Both the position numbers and the translations under genes were made by a program. A stretch of 64,000 nt of DNA. Source: Rugalucina vietnamica (Eukaryota > Mollusca > Bivalvia > Lucinida > Lucinidae). Shown here in pieces: positions 10,046-20,994 of this stretch. Numbering within the stretch: position 1 is the first letter of the stretch; each line of letters starts with the position of its first letter. Where the stretch lies: NCBI GenBank assembly GCA_964017185.1, contig OZ024884.1:17764048-17828047 (forward strand), read 5' to 3'. The notes below the pieces were generated by a model. It had not been told where the DNA came from, made no database searches, and was given only the letters and a program-made list of their open reading frames with translations.

Positions 10046-13000
10046 TACAGCTGTAGGTCTACATTTATAGTCCGGCACAAAATCAATTTGACCTGGAATT
10101 GTGGTATAAAGTTTTTTTCTTTACAGATTCTTGTAGGTTAGACATTCCCATTAACGATTCTGGATGATGACAGCCTGTCATCATTGAGCATTTTGAGAAA
10201 TTCAAGATGGCGTCCAAGATGTCAGAAAATAGTGAAAATACATATACTATTGTACAATGTTCCCCTTAAAATGAATAAAACTGCTATGTTTCCTCACAAA
10301 TTTAGCAGATATTATTATATCTGACCTAAGTTATTGTTCTCTGGTTTAAGGATCAAAACTGACATCCAAGATGGCCGCCAAAATAAGATTTCTTGACGAA
10401 TACAAATGTCTGAACAATACGTACATATTTGAGCTTCTAATGCATATATATTTTGATGAATTGGGCCTGAAAATGGCATATTAAGTTCTGTTTTCTTTAT
10501 AAATCCATGCATGTAAGACCTTGTCAATAAAGAATCCAACTTCTGACACCCTGTCAGCATTAAACAATTTGAGAAAATCACGATGACATCTGAAAATATT
10601 TTTTCGTACTGTTTTATAGTTTGTCTCTAACAGAATGAAACATTATTCTACTGTTTAGTACATATTGACATATCTAACATTAGTTTCCTTTTCCAGGCTT
10701 GAGTACAATATAGAATCCAAGATGGCTGCCAGAACATTTAGATATTCTAAACATTTTCCTAACACATACACTGTTGAACCTTTATCTTGTTTCTGATTTT
10801 AATGCACCGTTAAACATGCTTAATTCTTAGGAAAATTAATGAAAAAATATCAAGAGCTTCACTGTATTGTTGGCGCTCACATAGTTTGTCTGGTCAATAT
10901 TCATTTTATTGTGGTTTGCTGTTACTGAGAACAAACAGCAGCTTATTAAATCTATAGGCTATGGTCTTACATAGGATGTTTAGTTGTATAAAGGAAGTCA
11001 TGATACATGTAACCACAAACTAGTTGATACAGGCAAAACAGCAAACAGAATGTGTAAAAATGTGTTTCAATTATAAGTATTGACATAAACACACTTAAAA
11101 GCAGACAGATAATAGCATTGTATATCAGATAGTCCCTTTTGTACTTCATGAAAATCTTAAAGGAGTTTTAATAGTTGTGGATGACACTAATGTACAGTTT
11201 TGTTACTTTAAATCTCAACACCTCACGATTCCTGGTATCATTTGAAAGCAAGAACTGTCATAAGCCGACAGACAAGATATAAAGTGCTGAACTAATACCT
11301 GATTTAATTAACGCTCATGTTTATAAAGATTGGTTACTTTTGCACGCTTCCATGCTTTGCCATCCTAAATAATTGAAATTGTCAGTCATGCTTTTTAAAA
11401 TCAAATCTGCCAAATGTGTTGCCAGAGTCATTTTTGTGGCTGACAAATGAGACCAAACTTTAACTGTACCTTTTGATGACCAGTCATAGCGCCGCATAGC
11501 GCCGTGGTTAGGCTTAGGCTTGTAGGAAACAAAACTGTGAGACAAATGGTTTTGAGACGGCATCCTTATCTGCACAATTGTGGATTTATTGCATCTGCTT
11601 AAAGCATAGGGTGATATAAGACCTCAACTTTTCGGATGTAACAAAAAAAAATTCAACTATGCATATTGACCATGTATGCTTGATCTTTTTTGTATGTTCC
11701 ATTCCCTTTGACTGTTGAATGTTTTGCCAAGCTATGGCATTCACATATTCATTAGTAGGTCAAGCATTAAAGTGCGATTATCAGTAACTTAGCTGTAATT
11801 GTAAAACCTTGCATATTTTTATTATTAATTTAGTATTTGTCCTTCATATACATGAATGTGCTTGTATGTTTCAAGCACACACCTTCAGCTGATGCCCTTG
11901 ACGTATATGCCATGCTCCACTGACTGTGGCAAAATAAATATCATATGGCTGAAAGTGTAACTGTATTTGAAATATTCTTAAAAGCACACTCTTAGACTTG
12001 GAACCCTTGATTTCTTGTCGGGCCACTGACTTTGATATTATAAGTCGAGGCTAACATTTGGATTGTGTAACAATGTCTGTAAATTATCATTGATATACTT
12101 TTATAGCATGTACCTTGACCTGGAATATCCCTTGATCTGATTTTCATGCTCTGTTGACTTAGACAATATTTATGCCACCTTGCACTAAGGTGTGTATTTC
12201 TGCACCTTCATTAGCTTGGTGTGCACCCGTTAATAGAAATTTGCACAGGACATTGTTCTATATTGTACAGTATGCTTCATAGAGTTCGTTAAAATTTAAA
12301 TATATGTTATGGCATTTAAGTGCGTTTCTTGTAACACCGATATCTGCAGATATAGATCCTTAGATATGACAGGTCCTTTGTACATCCTTCGCCTGAAGCA
12401 TCACTACACCTGGAACAAATGACCTACAATGTGTGTTGTAATTATTGCATCCGCTGCTGTTGATTTTTGAAAGTATATATATTCTAGTTATATTTGTCCA
12501 TTTGTTCTGAAGCTTAATAACTCCATATACTTTCAGTAAAAGTAGCTAAGATAGAGTATATAACAAGTCATACCCGACACGACTTATAAATAAGAAAAAT
12601 AAACTGTACAAAAGTCTCATCTGTGTTATTAATACATCGGATTATATTGGTATTCAATTCAAGCAAAATGTCTTCATTTATACTATTATAAATCTTATAA
12701 ATGCCAATTTGATGATTTTACATGTATAATGTTACTGATGAATCTGTGAATGAATGATAATGCTATTTTCATCATCTGTTTACACTGTGACCATTTATTA
12801 TGGATCCTTTTCATAATTTGTGTAATAATAAACTGAAATTACATTAATAGAATAACAGCACTGCATTGTGTTAAATCTGCACTTTTAATAGCTTCAAAGA
12901 TAATTCAAAGCCATTCAGTACTTAAAAGATATACAAAGCATTTGCTTAGATGAATCATGTGGTATTTTTGTATCTATTTTAGAAAAATAATATAAAAAAT

Positions 13001-13697
13001 GAATTGTTTTGTTGTTTCTAAAGTGGCCATTTTGGATGTCATCTTAAATATGATGATTTTACAGCTTGCAAACATATATAAGCTTCAACAGTCCTATAAC
13101 TTTCTTTCAAGATTAGATCAAAATGCAAACAAACACTCAAACAAACATTCATTTGCAAATCAGTGTAATTGACTCTGTAGTTGGAAATCCATATCTGGTA
13201 GACATTTTGGATGCCATCTTGAATTTCTGACAAGGCTCAATGATGTCATGAGTTTATTATTTTGATTCTATAATATCAGTGTCTAATTCAGAAGAAGCTG
13301 AAATATGTATACCGTATAAATACACGGTAAAATAATAAAAATCTTTTTTAAAAAATTGTATTTTGGCAGCCATCTTGGATGCCATCCTTGGTTTTCAGAC
13401 CAGAAAGTATTAACTGAAGAAAGTTGTGTTAATACCCAATAAAGTTGTGAGGTAACACAGCATTTTCATTCATTCTATGGACAAACTGTATAGCAGACCA
13501 TATGTATTCTCATCATTTTAGACATCTTGGACGCCATCTTGAATTTCTCAAAATGCTCAATGATAACAGGCTGTCATCATCCAGATTCATGAATGGCAAT
13601 GTCTTCCCTACAAGAATCCATCAAGAAAAAAACTTTATACCTGACTTCCAGGTCCATCGAAAATATGCCATATTCGTGCCGGACTATTATACAGTTG
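10046..13697. mobile_element. Long-inverted-repeat element LIR-3 with 'aagatggc' arm repeats
   Basis: Sequence from about 10046-10770 returns inverted at about 13010-13697. Shared blocks include TAGTCCGGCAC, TATAAAGTTTTTTTCTT, GATTCTTGTAGG, GGATGATGACAGCCTGT, CATTGAGCATTTTGAGAAAT and TTCAAGATGGCGTCCAAGAT. Within each arm the ATTCAAGATGG / CCAAGATGGCYGCC segment is repeated at intervals of 150-200 bp, so the arms are themselves internally repetitive. The ends are TACAGCTG (left) and CAGTTG (right). The 2.2-kb interior has no recognised coding or repeat content. Confidence 0.65.
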
Positions 13698-13849
13698 CCT
13701 TACATTTCACTTTTTTAGTATTTTAGGAGATTTCAGTACTCATTTTTGATGCAGTCTACATGTCTGTTTGGTTATGAAGGATTGTAGGTGCATACAAAAA
13801 GGGATGGCGTCCTAAAACTTCGTGGGAGAAGTAGGTTTAAGGTCTTCGT

Positions 13850-15285
13850 CCATGCTTATTGAGGGTCCTTTTCAACAGCCTCCTCAATAACATGTTTCGG
13901 ATAATTACGTGCCAGAAAATGCTTCTTGAGTCTCCTAAGATCATTTACCAAATGTGACTCGTCTGATGTAATACGTTTATAACGTTTAGCCTGACTATAG
14001 GGGATACCCTGTTTACACGACAAAGGATGACATGATGAGAAAATTCAATGCACTGATGACATTTTGTGATTTTCTCATAAACACTTGTTTCAAGTTCACC
14101 ATTTTCTTTCATTTTGATATCAATATCTAAGAAGGTAGTTTCTGTCTTAGAACAATTGAAAGTGCATTTTATGGTTTCATGATTTTTTTTTTTTATTTTA
14201 GAAATGAAATCTTGTAATTCTTGTTCACTATGATCCCATATCATAAAAGTGTCAGCAAGGAATCGCAACCAAACCAAAGATGTTTTATCACAGGAGTCAA
14301 GAAAATCCACGAATAAGGAGGCAAAATGGGTACCCATGGCAGTGCCGAGAACTTGGAGCTAATGCTCACCATCAAACAGAAAATTATTTTAGCTAGTACA
14401 AGATTGATAAGTTTTAAAATGAGTGATCTAACCTCCTGTGAATTGACACCTTCAGATGTGAAATGAGCACATGCTATTATACCAGCATCATGAGGAATAT
14501 TGCTATACAAAGATGTTACATCTAAGGTTACCAAAGAAGCATTTTCAAGAATTATTTTCAGATTATGAATTGTGGTAATAAAATCAGAAGTATCTTTAAC
14601 ATATGATCGTAAAGATTCCATGTATGGGTTCAGTTCAATATCAGTATATGCAGAAACATTTTCTATAAGTGAACCGCAGCCTGAAACAATAGACCTACCA
14701 GGATAGCCTAGAGGAAGTTCAGAATCCAATGCTTTGTGTATTTTGGCAAAACATAAAACATTGTAGTTCTACTGCTTCCAGGACTAATATTTTCTCGGGT
14801 TGACTCTGATATTTTGATGTTTTCGAGCACTTCGTTTATGTCTTTTTAAAACTGTTCTTTTGGGTTGTCATCAAGTTCTTTGTTTTGAAAAACTTAGAGT
14901 CGTTCAGCTGTCTTTCCACTTATTCTATGTATTCATCTTTAATCCTTATTACAACAGTTCATCCGTTATCAGCCTTCCTAATTACAATACTGTCATCATA
15001 GCGTTTCTGTTTTAGCGCTAATTCTTCGCCTGCCAAATTTGGTGTAAATTTATATTTCTTATCATTTTGTAAAATTTCATTTGTATTAGAATCAATATAC
15101 GTGCAAACGTAAAAACTTGTATCCCTACCAGAAAGAGGGACAAAGGTTGATTTGGGACCACTGTTGTGTTTAACATAATCGAATTTATTATTACAAGCAT
15201 TTTGCTCAGTATCATTTTCCTCACTATTTTTGCATTAAAACTTCTCGCAGTCTTAATTGTCAAATACATTCAAAATCATCCTATT
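13850..15285 (-). mobile_element. Penelope-like reverse transcriptase pseudogene (second lineage)
   Basis: Read on the minus strand, a decayed RT is recognisable: DDSIVIRKADNG near 15000-14970, LDVTSLYSNIPHDAGI near 14530-14480 (motif A), MGTHFASLF at 14337, RFLADTFMIW near 14255 (expected ADD in motif C is ADT here), TTFLDIDIKMKENGELET near 14140-14090, then HFLARNYPKHVIEEAVEK near 13930-13865, followed by a stop. The motif set is typical of Penelope-like elements. Frames are broken in several places and no GIY-YIG endonuclease remains. It differs clearly in sequence from the P1-P5 family. No terminal repeat was found. Confidence 0.75.
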
Positions 15286-16614
15286 TCAATTGAATTGTAT
15301 CATTACTTTTAGGCTTAGAGCAGAATGTTAAGCCCTTTAAGGTGAATGACTGAAAAACTGCATCATGTAGGCTAAACGCATTAGTATGTCCATGAGTGCC
15401 AGCTAAAATAATTTCTCTAAAATAGAAGTCATATGCTACAAATCAAGGAAAAAAAGAAAGGAAACAAGTCATAGGCTACAAACCAAGCACAGACGACAAT
15501 CAAACAACTTTTGTCGTCATCTTCCGTTACACTGATATTGAAATATACAAGAAGAAAATCGAACACTGGATAGAAATGACACTATCTTTACAACATATAC
15601 TAAACGACTCTGAAAACTCCGCATTATAAATTGGCCGCAATGATCATTATATCTTTTGAAATACAGGATATTTCGAAAAACATATTTTCGAATAGAAAAA
15701 TACAAGAAGTCTGCTTAAATTTCATACCAAGCCAAAACGGCAACGCCAGTGATTAACGTCATACAGTATGATTTCAAACGTCGTTACCAAATATTAAACT
15801 AAAACAAACTATGAGGACGAAACATATTCCTCGGGTCCAACATGATTTCTGAAAATAAACACAAAAAGCCAACAAAATGTTGTTACATGTTTTTCAATTG
15901 CATACAAAATGTGGTAATTACGTCACTTTAATATTTATGAAGAAAACTTTATTTTTTGCGTGTAAAATACCATAGCTTTTGGCGCTGTAATCATATGTCT
16001 GTGAGTTTTGACCACTTTACTCTTGACGTCAGCAAAAAATAATAATAATCATAATAAAATAAATAAACTCTAGCTCCTTAAACAGCATTGAACTAAAGTC
16101 CCCATTTTGTTTTGCTTTTTTCTCTTGCTTAAGGTTCTACGCATTTGTTTTCACAAAAAGCTTTTTTATAGCCGTCCTTAGGTGTTTTTTTCGACAGACA
16201 ACAAAAACGTTACGTATCATGATAACAGTATAAGCAAAAAATTCAGCGAACAAATCTTTATGAATAAATATTGTTTATCATGTTAAGATACACACTATTA
16301 AATGTATTTTATACTTCAGATTAATTTTAACCAGTTTTGAGCAAAATGATGACCGATGGATAGTGAGGCGTTTTCATTTAGTCATTAAGATGTGTTTGAG
16401 ACATGTTGTAGACAATTAAGTCATAATAGTGTTTTCTTGAAGTTTGTATAATCAATTTGCAGACTCTTTTAACCTATATGTCAAAAGAAAGTACACCTTA
16501 CAAGAACAACGCTGAACAAAGGATATGGGTCAAGGTTTTGATATGTTTACATACAATTTTTCTTTTCTCGTATGACCAAGCTATTATTTGTTGAGACATG
16601 TTGCAGAGCGAAAC
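15286..16614. other. Downstream flank of the sulfotransferase exon; nothing recognised
   Basis: AT-rich DNA between the Penelope remnant and the stop codon of the sulfotransferase. It presumably holds that gene's 3' untranslated region. No supported repeat. Confidence 0.4.
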
Positions 16615-17754
16615 TTAAATTATAATACGATGTTCCGTAATTGGGGCACTGAAGTTCAAATAATCAACTTGCTGGTTGTCTATATTTCTTTTACCAAAGT
16701 AAGCATCGGGAGTGTCATCATATCCAAAAAGTTTAAAATCCAGTCTATATGCATCTCTTATCTGGGACAAAACATCGTTAGGTATAGCTCTATAAACACT
16801 TTCAAAGATTGCATCCTTTTGGTTTTTCACTTCATTAGGGCTTGACTGTTCTCTAGCTTTCATTGCTAGGTTTATAAACTCATTAGCTTCAATGACATGA
16901 GCTCTTGTTTTGTTAAGTGGATAGGACTGGCTGATTCCAATAAGACCCCGTATTTGAAGTTTTCTCCACACTCTCATTAGTGCTTCGTTCCAATTCATAC
17001 ACTTCAGGATGTCTTTCTTCCATTTGAATGGACTTAATATACTGTCAGTAATTGCGTCATTGGCAGTGAGATTAGAGAATTTATCACCCATTACATTCAC
17101 AACTGAATCGAGACCAAATTGCTTTAGCACGTATGTGAAGTCATCTTTAGCTCTTTCCATCTTCCCTATGAACGTGTAATTTATATCACATGGCATACAC
17201 ATCTCCGAGGCAAGGCGAAAATGAAGATTCAATTTCATTCCTGTGCGCAAAGACCAGGCAACAAATTGTGCAAATTCTAGAAAAGATGGATCATGTCCAC
17301 AATTCAAACTCAATCGGCTTGCATTTGTACGAAACATTTTTATCGAATGTTTTCCAATTTTGTTCCAGTGCTGTGGATTAGGCACTAACAATTTATCGAC
17401 ATAAAGGGAAATTAGTCTTGCATATGGGTTTCGTACGAACATAAACCGGAACCAGTCATTGTAGTCAGCATGTTGATTGTACCCAGTGTGATTTAGTGTT
17501 AGCAAGGCAGGGATGGGAACTTCAAATGGATGTTTGTACCCTTTAGACGGCATCTGAAGTAGATACATCACCCGCTCCCAGAATGTGCACCCTACTTTTT
17601 CCACAGGGCAGTAGAGGAACTTTTTAGGCGGTATTAAACGCATCTTCTTGAACATGGTTTGTTTCGTCTTCTCAGTCGTTGTCTTCAGACTCTCTAGTTC
17701 ACAAACGTGCTTGACATAGTTAGTAAGCGAAACAGCTTTCAGAGTCTGAGTCAT
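16615..17754 (-). CDS. Carbohydrate sulfotransferase (HNK-1 / C4ST family), main coding exon
   Basis: The 379-residue product fits the Golgi sulfotransferase family that moves sulfate from PAPS onto sugar chains. Residues 49-59, CPVEKVGCTFW, are the 5'-phosphosulfate-binding loop. Residues 103-122, starting RFMFVRNPYARLISLYVDKL, are the 3'-phosphate-binding segment with its conserved R, N, P and S. Further family blocks are CGHDPSFLEFAQFV, the HF..ASEMCMPCDINYTFIGKME region and the C-terminal DYRLDFKLFGY-like region (RDAYRLDFKLFGYD). Length fits the catalytic part, but no N-terminal membrane anchor is encoded. A splice acceptor (TTATTTTCAG, minus strand) sits just upstream at 17761-17770 and the frame stays open back to it, so the true exon starts at 17760 and the anchor is probably on an upstream exon. 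Acceptor sugar (chondroitin, HNK-1 or other) cannot be told from motifs. The plus-strand frames inside are shadows. Confidence 0.9.
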   Translation of the reverse strand: MTQTLKAVSLTNYVKHVCELESLKTTTEKTKQTMFKKMRLIPPKKFLYCPVEKVGCTFWERVMYLLQMPSKGYKHPFEVPIPALLTLNHTGYNQHADYNDWFRFMFVRNPYARLISLYVDKLLVPNPQHWNKIGKHSIKMFRTNASRLSLNCGHDPSFLEFAQFVAWSLRTGMKLNLHFRLASEMCMPCDINYTFIGKMERAKDDFTYVLKQFGLDSVVNVMGDKFSNLTANDAITDSILSPFKWKKDILKCMNWNEALMRVWRKLQIRGLIGISQSYPLNKTRAHVIEANEFINLAMKAREQSSPNEVKNQKDAIFESVYRAIPNDVLSQIRDAYRLDFKLFGYDDTPDAYFGKRNIDNQQVDYLNFSAPITEHRIII

Positions 17755-17760
17755 AGAATG

Positions 17761-19457
17761 CTGAAAATAATTTAATTTTTGAATAATTGCTCGCTAATTA
17801 TTTTTTTCAAACATGCATGCCTGAGTTGGTCAAGGCTAAGATGGGGTATGCATTCTGATTGCCACCTCTACCTGCCATAGTTTTGTCAAGTGACCTTGCT
17901 TCTTTTAGTGGACTGGTGTCAGTTTTTGTCTACATCCCTAACTGTTTTCCAGTCAGTTCAGTGCTGGTTAAATAATCACTCTATATACAAATGAAATATA
18001 AACAAACAAAATTAGTTTACAAAAACGGTCGTGCCGCGACGGGAATGGAATATTTATTGTAATATGGGGAAACGTCTTCCCCAATCTCAAATATATACAG
18101 AGTTTCACAGCCAACGCAATTCGTCATTAAATTTTAAAAACTTTGTGTGGTTTCAGTCTGAAATTCCGAATATATTATATGTAGTCGAACCATTTTCAAA
18201 GACGGCCTGTGAAAATTAGCCGACATACTTTTTTCGTTTGCATACAATTGCGTAAAAGCTGGCGAAGGGGTCATTTTGATAAATTAAGGAAATCAGCGAC
18301 TTTAATGAATTTCTTGCTAAACTGTGCAAACCGTCCTAAACTAAAGCAGCTAAACACATTAACAAACACTTTTCCAATAGCTGCAATACACTTATTCAAT
18401 AAGGCTAGGTTGCCAACACAAAATAAGGCATATGGTTGGCATCTGCAGTGACGTCGACCATGTGATCAAGTGATGCTGAACTCCTTAAAACAAGTATTTT
18501 TCGGATACTGAAAATAAATGCCAGCTTCTGACGTTTAGCCGTGGGTGTAAACATTGACATTGCCATACACTCATCGGACGCCCTTCCAAAATTTGAATAG
18601 TGTGAATTGTTTGGAAAATTTTCGAACCGCGCGCGCTGGGCTCGGAAAATGCATTTTTTACCCTGGGGAGTCTTACGGCGCATAGCACACAAAGATTTTC
18701 GAGTCATTTTAATGATGATAGGGCACAAACCTTTTCACATAATTGACCAATCTAAACGATGAGAGGAAAAAAAGTTGCGTTGGCTGTGGAACTCAGTATA
18801 GATTGAATGCATGAGACGGTGTCGCCTATAAAGATCAGCTGGCTAACCTGCACTCCGACACACTTCGTTACCTTGCTCCTCTCTCATGACAGCTTAGCAT
18901 TAGTTGCCTTTAAATTATGGTCGAACAGATTATGGATTTCGTTTTTTCATTTTCGACCAAGGGCTCATTACACATCATTTCCGTTGGTATGGAGAGGTCT
19001 AACGAAATACCGATGGAAATATTCCGTCTATCGCCTATAGTACACAAATACATATATAGTTTACCCGACGTATAATTACTGACCTGATTTTCGGATCTGC
19101 GCTCGGGTGTTGATCGGGCCTTTGAATGACTAGTAATTCCTGATCGGACCCTTGAAATAGTCGCTGAAATACAACGAAATTATATAAGCACGCGGAGCGT
19201 TTAACAACGATAAATCTAGCGCTATAGAATAATCTTTTACACTTAAGCATCATTCATTGTTGATAATTGTTTTCATCCGATTGTTCATTGATACTAATAT
19301 GTAAAACTTATGACCTTTTCATTTCTATTATACAAGCTTAAGGTAACTAGTAAAAGCCTTGGTTCAGACATTCTATGATGGCTCCACATAACGTTTAGCT
19401 GTGATACATGTACGCCAAGCGGTTTCAAAGGAGATTAGACCAGGGTCACTGATTACC
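17761..19457. other. Upstream flank/intron of the sulfotransferase; nothing recognised
   Basis: It begins with the acceptor of the sulfotransferase exon (minus strand). A 107-codon minus-strand frame at 18405-18728 has no membrane segment or family motif and I do not call it a gene. No other supported feature. Confidence 0.4.
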
Positions 19458-19530
19458 CGAAATTGTACAATATGGCCCATCTTCTCGCTTTGAATGTTTG
19501 CTGCTTCCAAATTTTTATTTTATTTGATAT
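19458..19530 (-). repeat. Diverged copy of the 73-bp direct-repeat element
   Basis: TTGTACAATATGGCCCATCT and the following bases are the reverse complement of 1659-1731. Similarity continues a little beyond the 73-bp repeat into the adjoining unique part (TTTCGGGTAAT), so it derives from the left repeat of that element type. Confidence 0.6.
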
Positions 19531-19839
19531 GTCATCATGTATATATAGTTGTGTTTTCACGGGCTTCTAGCCTACTGGATTTGGATAAATTGTGTTGCTG
19601 TTTCTGTTTTTATATCGTGGGTAGACGACTGATTGTAGCCTAACGGCTCAGCTGAGTTTAGAATGTGAGCTTAATCTTTTAATTGGTACAATTTATCAGA
19701 ACCAAAAAGGACAAATTAACATGAATATGTTCTTACCGTTGTCTCGAACTGTCGCTCTATTGGGTATTTCTTGTCTGAGATTAAGCCTTTCTGCAAAATA
19801 AGAGCGAAATGTAAGAATTAAAAAAAAACTCCGAGTAAC

Positions 19840-19987
19840 TGTAATGTTTTATGCTGGTATGCTAGGGCCGAAACGACTCAGTATTGTATGCTCTTGTCTT
19901 GTACACTTTTTACGTATCCGAAAAATCAAGTGCAACCCCAGTTGTCAATAAATCCGCCATTCCAAAATCTAGTCGTTGTACATTACA
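19840..19987 (+). repeat. 5' LTR (148 bp)
   Basis: TGTAATG...CATTACA, with a 7-bp terminal inverted repeat. It is identical to the two 3' LTR pieces combined. Confidence 0.95.
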
Positions 19988-20004
19988 TGGTGTCTTGAAG
20001 CGGG
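19988..20004 (+). promoter_or_regulatory. Putative primer-binding site
   Basis: TGGTGTCTTGAAGCGGG follows the LTR directly and starts with TGG as expected for pairing with a tRNA 3' CCA. The tRNA species was not identified. Confidence 0.6.
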
Positions 20005-20178
20005 TCCCATCTGCCTACAACAGCCGCCTTCCGTCAGATCGTCCAGATAATCGGATGAATAAACATTTCATCTACCATCAGGAAACGATATTTCGTTGGG
20101 AAATCGCAAAATAGCGGCAAATTTCACCACGGACTTCGGCTTGTCAGAATTTCGTACACCTGTTGAAAACAACACAAA

Positions 20179-20994
20179 ATGGCATCGGCTATGCAATTTG
20201 AACAGCCCACAATGAACTGGGACGCTAGTGACACATACCAAGAATTTCAGAGATTTAAGCAACATGTCGAATTCACGTTTAAGGGTCCTTTAGCAAAGGC
20301 TGACAAAAAGGATAAAGCTGGTTGGTTGGGTATGTGGATTGGTGCCCAAGGTCGTGAGGTTTACAAGACTTTCACATGGACAGTAGACCCAGATCACCCT
20401 GAAATCATTGAGCAAGATGATCCTGACAAAGTTTTGGGTAAACTTGAAGACTATGTTCGTCCGGCTAAGAACAAGCGCGTAGCACGTTTCAAGGCTCAAC
20501 AGCGTAAACAATCTGATGGAGAGTCATTTGATAATTTTGTCAAAGATCTCAAGATTCTTCTCCTTGACTGTGACTACGGTGAAACCCATACTGATGACAT
20601 ACTTGTTGATTTGATAATTAATGGCGTCAAACACAAGAAAGTCCAGGAAAGGCTGTTAGACAAAGGTCAAGATTTAACATTAGCCAAAGCAATTGAAATC
20701 GGTAGACAGTATGAGCTTAGTCAAAGTCAAATGAAATTAATGAGAGGAGAAGAAGTGTTCGCTGTAAAACAGAAACAAACTCAGAAATTCAGAAAGAATA
20801 CAGTTCAGTCTAAGAAATTTCGGGAAAAATCGCGTTCCTCGGAGAAAATCGCGGAGAAATCTCTTTGTGGTAAATGCGGTACATCTCATGAAATCTCTAA
20901 ATGTCCAGCTAAAGGTACTGTATGCAAATACTGCAAAAAGCCTAATCATTGGTTGAAAGTATGCAGAAAACGTCTGAATAAAGTGTTCGTCTGA
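20179..20994 (+). CDS. gag: Gag polyprotein of the Ty3/gypsy element
   Basis: 271 residues. An N-terminal capsid-like part (about 15-190) contains W-rich and LEDYVRPAKNKRVARFK segments typical of retrotransposon Gag. A basic linker (about 195-230) leads to two zinc knuckles at about 233-257: CGKCGTSHEISKC (CX2CX3HX4C) and CKYCKKPNHWLKVC (CX2CX4HX4C). It would assemble the virus-like particle and bind element RNA. The ORF is intact and starts at the first ATG after the primer site. The stop falls right at the deletion junction where the frame meets the remaining RT, so the natural C-terminus may be lost. Confidence 0.9.
   Translation: MASAMQFEQPTMNWDASDTYQEFQRFKQHVEFTFKGPLAKADKKDKAGWLGMWIGAQGREVYKTFTWTVDPDHPEIIEQDDPDKVLGKLEDYVRPAKNKRVARFKAQQRKQSDGESFDNFVKDLKILLLDCDYGETHTDDILVDLIINGVKHKKVQERLLDKGQDLTLAKAIEIGRQYELSQSQMKLMRGEEVFAVKQKQTQKFRKNTVQSKKFREKSRSSEKIAEKSLCGKCGTSHEISKCPAKGTVCKYCKKPNHWLKVCRKRLNKVFV

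Noticed and set aside
18405-18728. 107-codon frame as an upstream sulfotransferase exon
   Set aside because: No membrane segment, no donor site in a fitting position, and a second overlapping frame is equally open.
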